This document shows positions 6,612 through 10,934 of a stretch of 10,934 nucleotides of DNA, piece after piece. Numbering within the stretch: the first letter of the stretch is position 1; every line of letters starts with the position of its first letter. Position numbers and translations under genes: made by a program. Source of the stretch: Firmicutes bacterium UBA5201 (GTDB lineage: Bacteria; Bacillota; Clostridia; Peptostreptococcales; Acidaminobacteraceae); NCBI GenBank assembly GCA_002412775.1, contig DHVT01000016.1:1-10934 (forward strand), read 5' to 3'. Below the pieces are notes generated by a model. It searched no databases, had not been told where the DNA came from, and saw nothing but the letters and a program-made list of their open reading frames with translations.

Positions 6612-6872
6612 TCATTTGCCATAATGAGTACGACATTGTAGTATTTCAAGCTGACTATCAAAGATTCTATAAACAAATCTATGCTCGTCGTCAATTCTAC
6701 GACTCCAAAAGCCTTTTAATTCATGCTTTAGCGGCTCGGGTTTTCCAATCCCTTTGTACCCATTTCTTTCAATATCTTTAATAATTGAATTTATTCTTCT
6801 CAATATTTTTTTGTCTTGAGTTTGCCAATATAAATAATCCTCCCAAGCCTCCTTGGTCCAGACTTTATTCAT
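6612..6872 (-). CDS. yoeB: YoeB/Txe-type toxin, ribosome-dependent mRNA endonuclease
   Basis: The 86-residue product aligns without gaps to E. coli YoeB as I recall it, with shared stretches such as DYLYWQ, GKPEPLKH and GFWSRRI. The catalytic residues known from YoeB, E46, R65, H83 and Y84, are all present at the same numbers, so the toxin should be active. YoeB cleaves mRNA in the ribosomal A site and stops translation. The start at 6872 is preferred over 6884 because GAGG (6879-6882) lies six bases upstream and the length then fits the family. The gene overlaps the end of the antitoxin gene by eight bases, which couples their translation. It converges with the transposase gene and is separated from it by REP-like copy 3. 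The module is AT-rich relative to its neighbours, in line with acquisition. Confidence 0.95.
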   Translation of the reverse strand: MNKVWTKEAWEDYLYWQTQDKKILRRINSIIKDIERNGYKGIGKPEPLKHELKGFWSRRIDDEHRFVYRIFDSQLEILQCRTHYGK

Positions 6873-7134
6873 ACCCATCCTCATCTGATTCTTGAACGAT
6901 TACATTTCCTGATCGTAGACTAGTCAATGATTGTGCTAGTCTTTCCATATTTGCGTCATTATAAAAAGTATCTTTCCTTAGAGAAACTTCAAATGGTATT
7001 CCTTGTTTACGTACGACTGCTTTTGCGAAAACATTGAATGCGACACTCATGTTTAATCCCAAATCATTGCAGATTTCTTCAAAATTTTTTTTAAGCTCCT
7101 CGTCCATTCTAATATTAATATTTGTTTGTGCCAT
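6865..7134 (-). CDS. RelB/DinJ-family antitoxin paired with YoeB
   Basis: The 89-residue protein begins MAQTNINIRMDEELKKNFEE, the ribbon-helix-helix N-terminus of RelB/DinJ antitoxins. FAKAVVRKQGIPFEVS (about residues 36-51) is the usual helix-to-tail junction of this family in Bacillota. The tail (about 52-89) would wrap and neutralise the toxin. ATG 7134 has AAAGGAGG (7140-7147) five bases upstream, a very strong site that fits antitoxin excess. The antitoxin gene precedes the toxin gene, as in most type II modules. The classical YoeB partner is YefM (Phd/YefM family), so this is a mixed pairing of toxin and antitoxin families. Autoregulation is expected through the promoter repeats upstream. 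Confidence 0.92.
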   Translation of the reverse strand: MAQTNINIRMDEELKKNFEEICNDLGLNMSVAFNVFAKAVVRKQGIPFEVSLRKDTFYNDANMERLAQSLTSLRSGNVIVQESDEDGYE

Positions 7135-7164
7135 AAAAGCCTCCTTTTATATATTTGATATACA

Positions 7165-7200
7165 TTGTATGTTATTAGTATACCATATGTGTATGTAAAT
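7165..7200 (-). promoter_or_regulatory. Extended -10 promoter and likely operator repeats of the toxin-antitoxin operon
   Basis: Reading the - strand, TGGTATACT (7177-7185) is an extended -10 element without a good -35. ACATAC occurs twice, 24 bases apart, one copy on each side of it. Such flanking repeats suit binding by the ribbon-helix-helix antitoxin and autorepression. The promoter call is from sequence; the operator role is inference. Confidence 0.5.
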
Positions 7201-7262
7201 AGGAGTAATTTCTATACAATAGTTCAAAAAAAGGTCAATTTAGATGAACTGAATATTCTTGA

Positions 7263-7308
7263 GCGCCACCTGGTACCGCCGTAGGCGTACCAGGTACGCA
7301 AATGGCGT
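7263..7308 (-). repeat. REP-like palindrome, copy 4 (inverted relative to copy 3), with a nested partial unit
   Basis: The full unit spans 7275-7308 around a central A at 7292; on the - strand it reads ACGCCATTTGCGTACC, T, then a right arm with CTA in place of AAA. Left of it, CGCCACCTGGTAC (7264-7276) looks like a copy with eight internal bases deleted. The result is an extra inverted repeat, ACCTGGTAC and GTACCAGGT, across the element. The central A marks the opposite orientation to copy 3. Copies 3 and 4 enclose the toxin-antitoxin genes. Confidence 0.75.
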
Positions 7309-7380
7309 AACTGAAAAAAGATTCTAAATCAATAGTTGTTCGAGTATGAACGAAAAAGTTTAACCGAGAATCAATTTTGA

Positions 7381-7397
7381 CCATCACAATGTGATGG
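7381..7397. repeat. Small hairpin before the SNF2 promoter
   Basis: CCATCAC (7381-7387) and GTGATGG (7391-7397) form a perfect 7-bp stem with an AAT loop, followed by a T-rich but interrupted stretch up to 7417. It could be a weak + strand terminator isolating the SNF2 operon, or a regulator site. The rest of 7309-7500 shows nothing else apart from the promoter. Confidence 0.45.
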
Positions 7398-7408
7398 GCT
7401 TATTTTAT

Positions 7409-7437
7409 TTGTTTTGTTCATATAGAAGTGATAAAAT
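7409..7437 (+). promoter_or_regulatory. Promoter for the SNF2-SWIM operon
   Basis: TTGTTT at 7409-7414 and TAAAAT at 7432-7437 are 17 bases apart, and TG at 7429-7430 adds an extended -10. The leader would be about 70 bases, ending in AAGGAGATCA (7499-7508) ahead of ATG 7515. Confidence 0.55.
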
Positions 7438-7514
7438 TATGCACATAAAGTTGAGAAAAAGCAGTTGATCATATTGAAAACAATAAGAAATAAAGATCAA
7501 GGAGATCACTATAA

Positions 7515-10163
7515 ATGGCACGTGTGAAAGCGCAAGAGAAGAATGTACTGAATGCCTATTATTTGCCGAATACCTTTGTAATTGACGAGGTTGAAAATCA
7601 AGAGGATGCGATCAATAAATGGATGGAGGCGTTTGAAGCGGATAAGCATAGTGCCTTATTCCATCTTGGATTTTTGAAGAAGGAGAAATGGTTTTCACCT
7701 TCGATGGAATACCTTCACCATATTGCGGAATTGTTGATCAAAAAACTGAGCCAGCAATCGGAAATTGAGTTTAATCGGGATGCGATACAAGTCGACTTGA
7801 CTGAAGATGAGTTATACCTATTAAGGGAAGAGCTCCCTTTTGTGATTGGTATGGAATATGTGGATGACAACTGGCTTCGTGCGTTGTGGGAATCATTGCT
7901 GGATGTCTTCAAATCGGAAATCAAAGTCTATGAGGGTACTGTCGCCAGGTATTTTGTTGAGCACAATGCGAACATCAATGTGGTGGGAAGAGTGTTTTTC
8001 CATTTGGTTGAAAACAAGGAAGGTGTGTATCCTTTCGCGTTTATGGCGACCTATTCGACAAAACCGGTGAAAAGCAAGCGTGCGGTGCACACGCCCCTTA
8101 AAAATGCGTTGTCGGAATTTGATGGGGACGAAAAAAAATTGCTGTCGCTCATTTCGACGGTGATCAAAGCCGCGGAAGAAAGTGCTTTTATTTCAGAATT
8201 GCTTGAAAGTGGTGAACTGTTTGCGCCTTTGAAACTCAAAGCTGATGAGGCTTATACATTTTTGAGGGAGCTTGAGATCTACGAGGCGGCTGGAATCATG
8301 TGTAGAGTGCCGGACTGGTGGCGCAAGAGAAACAATTCGGTCCGACTTTCGGTTAAGGTCGGAGAAAAGGAGCCGTCCAAGCTCGGTTTGGATGCCATTT
8401 TGGACTTTTACCCTACGCTCAATTTTGGAGACGATTCAATATCGGAGCAGGAGTTGAGAGCATTTTTGGAGATGGCCGAGGGGTTGGTACAATACAAAGG
8501 AAAATGGGTTGAAATTGACAAAAAGAAACTGGAAGCTGTTCTTTCAGCTTTTGACAAGGTCAGCGACCTGACGAAAAATGAGGTCTTGTCCATTGGTGAT
8601 GCGATGAGGCTGGAACTGAACCTGAATCATTTGTTGGATCTGAAAACGGATGAGATTGACATTTCCATATCGAATGGCCAATGGCTAAGAGCGATGAAGG
8701 AAAATCTTGTTCATCCAGCCGGTATTGAGAAAGTCGATAAGGCCGCCTCGTTTCATGCGGATCTGCGTGCGTATCAGGAAACGGGTTACCACTGGCTCAA
8801 CCAGATGGCGCAATTCGGATTTGGCGCTTGTTTGGCGGATGACATGGGTCTGGGTAAAACGGTTCAAATGATTGCTTTTCTGGAATATCGCAGAACGAGG
8901 GGCAGTGGACAGGCGCTTCTAATTTTGCCTGCGTCATTGATTGGAAACTGGCAAAAGGAAATTGAAAAATTCGCGCCTGAGTTGCCATATCAAGTTCTCC
9001 ACAAAAGCGATCTGAAAAGCTCCGAAACGCTTGAAATCAGGGAGGGCTCATTCTTATACATCACCACTTATGGGATGGCGGTCCGACTCGAGGCTCTCAA
9101 GGACAGACATTGGGATTATTTGATTTTGGACGAGGCCCAAGCCATTAAGAACCCAGGGACCAAACAGACTAAAGCCATCAAGGCGATTCCCGCCAAGATG
9201 CGCATTGCCATGACGGGAACACCGATTGAAAACCGGTTGAGTGATCTCTGGTCCTTGTTCGACTTTCTGAATCAGGGGCTGTTGGGAACGACCAAGGAGT
9301 TTACCGACTTCACGAAAAAGCTCAATGACAACGCGGCAGGATATGCAAAGCTTCGCAAGATGATCCAGCCGTTCATACTTCGAAGACTGAAAACGGATAA
9401 AAGTATCATTGCGGATCTGCCGGACAAAATGGAAATGAATGCTTATACCACACTTTCCAAGAAGCAGACCGCTTTATATAAGCAACTGATCGAACAGATT
9501 TCTGAAAGGCTGGTTGTAGCGGAAGGCATCGAGCGCAAGGGGCTTGTCTTATCCAGCATCATGAAGTTCAAGCAAATCTGCAATCATCCCGATCAATATT
9601 TGGGGAGAGAAGAGTACAAATCGGAACATAGTGGAAAGTTCGAGCAGCTCAGAGCGATATGCGAAGTCATTCACGAAAAAAGGGAACGCGTCATTGTGTT
9701 CACTCAGTTCAAGGAGATGACGGAGCCGCTTTCGGAATTTTTGAGCGGCATATTTTCCAAAGAGGGGTTTGTGCTTCACGGTGGGACGCCGGTGAAAAAA
9801 AGAAACGAGATGGTGGAACAGTTCAACGGTGAACATTACATCCCATATATGGTGCTCTCGCTCAAGGCGGGTGGCGTCGGGCTCAATCTGACCAGTGCCA
9901 ATCATGTCATTCACTTTGACAGGTGGTGGAATCCGGCTGTTGAGAATCAGGCCACTGACCGTGCCTTCCGTATTGGCCAGACCAAAAATGTCATGGTGCA
10001 CAAATTTGTCACTAAGGGCACCATTGAAGAAAAGATCGATGCCATCATTGAAGGCAAACAGAAACTTTCAGGAGACATCCTAAGTGCCGGTGGCGAGCAG
10101 TGGATCACAGAGTACAGCAACGAGGAACTGATGAACTTGTTTGCACTGGGCGGTGACGCGTAA
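7515..10163 (+). CDS. SNF2-family DEAD/DEAH-box ATPase (YwqA-like)
   Basis: The 882-residue protein has the two-lobed SNF2 motor at its C-terminal half. Motif I is DDMGLGKT (442-449), motif II DEAQ (539-542), motif III TGTPIENR (567-574). The second lobe begins near 705 and carries VGLNLTSANHVIHFDRWWNP and DRAFRIGQ (815-822) as motifs V and VI. The N-terminal half holds the bacterial SNF2-associated region, including CRVPDWWRKR near 263-272 and the YKGKWVEID stretch near 328-336 typical of this group. SNF2 ATPases translocate on double-stranded DNA and move proteins from it; the substrate here is unknown. ATG 7515 follows AAGGAG. The stop overlaps the start of the SWIM gene by one base (TAATG), so translation is coupled. 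Bacillus has an equivalent ywqA-ywqB pair. All motor motifs are intact. It is not accompanied by DISARM-type or other defence genes. Confidence 0.93.
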   Translation: MARVKAQEKNVLNAYYLPNTFVIDEVENQEDAINKWMEAFEADKHSALFHLGFLKKEKWFSPSMEYLHHIAELLIKKLSQQSEIEFNRDAIQVDLTEDELYLLREELPFVIGMEYVDDNWLRALWESLLDVFKSEIKVYEGTVARYFVEHNANINVVGRVFFHLVENKEGVYPFAFMATYSTKPVKSKRAVHTPLKNALSEFDGDEKKLLSLISTVIKAAEESAFISELLESGELFAPLKLKADEAYTFLRELEIYEAAGIMCRVPDWWRKRNNSVRLSVKVGEKEPSKLGLDAILDFYPTLNFGDDSISEQELRAFLEMAEGLVQYKGKWVEIDKKKLEAVLSAFDKVSDLTKNEVLSIGDAMRLELNLNHLLDLKTDEIDISISNGQWLRAMKENLVHPAGIEKVDKAASFHADLRAYQETGYHWLNQMAQFGFGACLADDMGLGKTVQMIAFLEYRRTRGSGQALLILPASLIGNWQKEIEKFAPELPYQVLHKSDLKSSETLEIREGSFLYITTYGMAVRLEALKDRHWDYLILDEAQAIKNPGTKQTKAIKAIPAKMRIAMTGTPIENRLSDLWSLFDFLNQGLLGTTKEFTDFTKKLNDNAAGYAKLRKMIQPFILRRLKTDKSIIADLPDKMEMNAYTTLSKKQTALYKQLIEQISERLVVAEGIERKGLVLSSIMKFKQICNHPDQYLGREEYKSEHSGKFEQLRAICEVIHEKRERVIVFTQFKEMTEPLSEFLSGIFSKEGFVLHGGTPVKKRNEMVEQFNGEHYIPYMVLSLKAGGVGLNLTSANHVIHFDRWWNPAVENQATDRAFRIGQTKNVMVHKFVTKGTIEEKIDAIIEGKQKLSGDILSAGGEQWITEYSNEELMNLFALGGDA

Positions 10164-10879
10164 TGGGCTATTATGATTATCCAAAGTATGAATCGGCGGC
10201 AGAGAAAAAAGCGAAAGCGATCAGAGCTCTTGAGAAATTAAGGAAGAAAAATCCAGATATTGAACCGGTGATCATAGAGGGGCGGACGCTGGCAAAAAGT
10301 TGGTGGGGAAAAGCATGGAATACCAATCTGGAAAGCTATGCGGATTATTCCAATCGAATTGCCAGGGGCAAAAGTTATGTTAGAAGCAATGCCGTCCTGG
10401 ATCTGAAGATCTCCAGAGGATTGGTTGAAGCCAAAGTGAAGGGCAGTAGAGCGAATCCCTATGATGTCAAAATCAGGATTGATGCTCTGGATAGCAAGAA
10501 ATGGGAGAAGGTCATAGCACTTTGCAACCATAGAATCGACTCACTGGAACAGCTTGTAGAAGGAAAATTTCCAAAAGCTCTGGAGGTTTTGTTTACAGAG
10601 CGGGAATACGGCATGTTCCCATCGCCTAGGGAAATTCATTTTGACTGTAGCTGTCCGGACTGGGCCAGCATGTGCAAACATGTGGCGGCGGTCTTGTATG
10701 GAGTTGGCGCGAGACTCGATCAGAATCCTATGCTCTTTTTTGACCTCAGGGACCTGGATGGACATGAACTTGTGAGAAAATCAATGGAGCAAAAACTGGA
10801 AAGCATGCTTAAGAATGTAGGTAAGAAAAGCGATCGCGAAATTGATGATGAGGACATTTCGGATTTGTTTGGGTTGTAG
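10163..10879 (+). CDS. SWIM zinc-finger protein (YwqB-like), partner of the SNF2 ATPase
   Basis: The 238-residue protein contains a SWIM motif, CxCx(n)CxH, as C162-S-C164...C171-K-H173 in CSCPDWASMCKH. SWIM domains bind zinc and are thought to contact nucleic acid or protein. The N-terminal part (about 1-150) has a tryptophan-rich stretch, SWWGKAWNTNLESYADY (46-62), found in SWIM proteins paired with SNF2 helicases. The start ATG overlaps the SNF2 stop as TAATG with no separate ribosome binding site, so it is translated by coupling and probably in a fixed ratio. The likely role is a substrate adaptor or cofactor for the SNF2 motor; this is inference from gene pairing. The length and reading frame are normal. 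Confidence 0.9.
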   Translation: MGYYDYPKYESAAEKKAKAIRALEKLRKKNPDIEPVIIEGRTLAKSWWGKAWNTNLESYADYSNRIARGKSYVRSNAVLDLKISRGLVEAKVKGSRANPYDVKIRIDALDSKKWEKVIALCNHRIDSLEQLVEGKFPKALEVLFTEREYGMFPSPREIHFDCSCPDWASMCKHVAAVLYGVGARLDQNPMLFFDLRDLDGHELVRKSMEQKLESMLKNVGKKSDREIDDEDISDLFGL

Positions 10880-10934
10880 GAGATGCAAACCTCAGGGAAC
10901 TCAGGAAACTGGGGCTGTCGGGAAATAGATAGTT
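10880..10934 (+). other. Tail after the SWIM gene, unassigned
   Basis: No terminator is visible in these 55 bases. CTCAGG occurs twice, ten bases apart, and the GGAAACTGGGGCTGTC stretch recalls dispersed repeats seen between genes in clostridia, but the window ends too soon to judge. An open frame from ATG 10883 runs to the edge without a spaced ribosome binding site and is not called. Confidence 0.3.

Noticed and set aside
9549..10001. 150-codon open frame on the - strand inside the SNF2 gene
   Set aside because: It is antisense to conserved helicase motifs and has no family resemblance.
7515..10879. DISARM or another known SNF2-containing defence system
   Set aside because: No methyltransferase, phospholipase-like or DUF1998 gene accompanies the SNF2 gene; its partner is a SWIM protein as in the YwqA-YwqB pair.

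Overview
The window looks like chromosomal DNA of a low-to-moderate GC Bacillota, probably clostridial. This rests on strong AGGAGG-type ribosome binding sites, sigma-A-type promoters, a comM-dprA competence pair, and an SNF2 helicase/SWIM protein pair like YwqA/YwqB of Bacillus. The genus cannot be named from sequence alone.

Layout. (1) 1-2767: two unrelated P-loop ATPase genes in tandem. The first is a 5'-truncated ATPase/DUF234 protein and the second an AAA_14/DUF4143 protein with its own promoter. Both end in a PD-(D/E)XK-like domain, and both look more AT-rich than the genes after them. (2) 2768-3230: a gene-free stretch with two REP-like palindromes in opposite orientation, the second copy of a 45-bp hairpin repeat, a terminator and a perfect consensus promoter. 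(3) 3231-6547: comM, dprA and a HUH tyrosine transposase of the REP-associated type (RAYT), tightly packed on the + strand as an apparent operon. (4) 6559-7308: on the - strand, a YoeB toxin with a RelB/DinJ-type antitoxin, enclosed by two more REP-like palindromes, again in opposite orientation. (5) 7309-10879: a promoter, then an SNF2 helicase gene overlapping a SWIM zinc-finger gene by one base.

How the parts may work together. ComM (branch migration) and DprA (RecA loading on incoming ssDNA) act in natural transformation. The transposase downstream is translationally coupled to dprA and is also a single-strand-DNA enzyme. Four copies of one roughly 37-bp palindrome lie within 4.6 kb around it. 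They form two inverted pairs; one encloses a 238-bp noncoding segment and the other encloses the toxin-antitoxin module. The main hypothesis of this reading is a RAYT/REP system in a Bacillota genome, with the REP pairs possibly defining non-autonomous elements. The SNF2-SWIM pair is a separate two-gene operon of unknown cellular role.

Gene starts were chosen from ribosome binding sites and family length: comM at GTG 3231, the transposase at ATG 5744, and yoeB at 6872.
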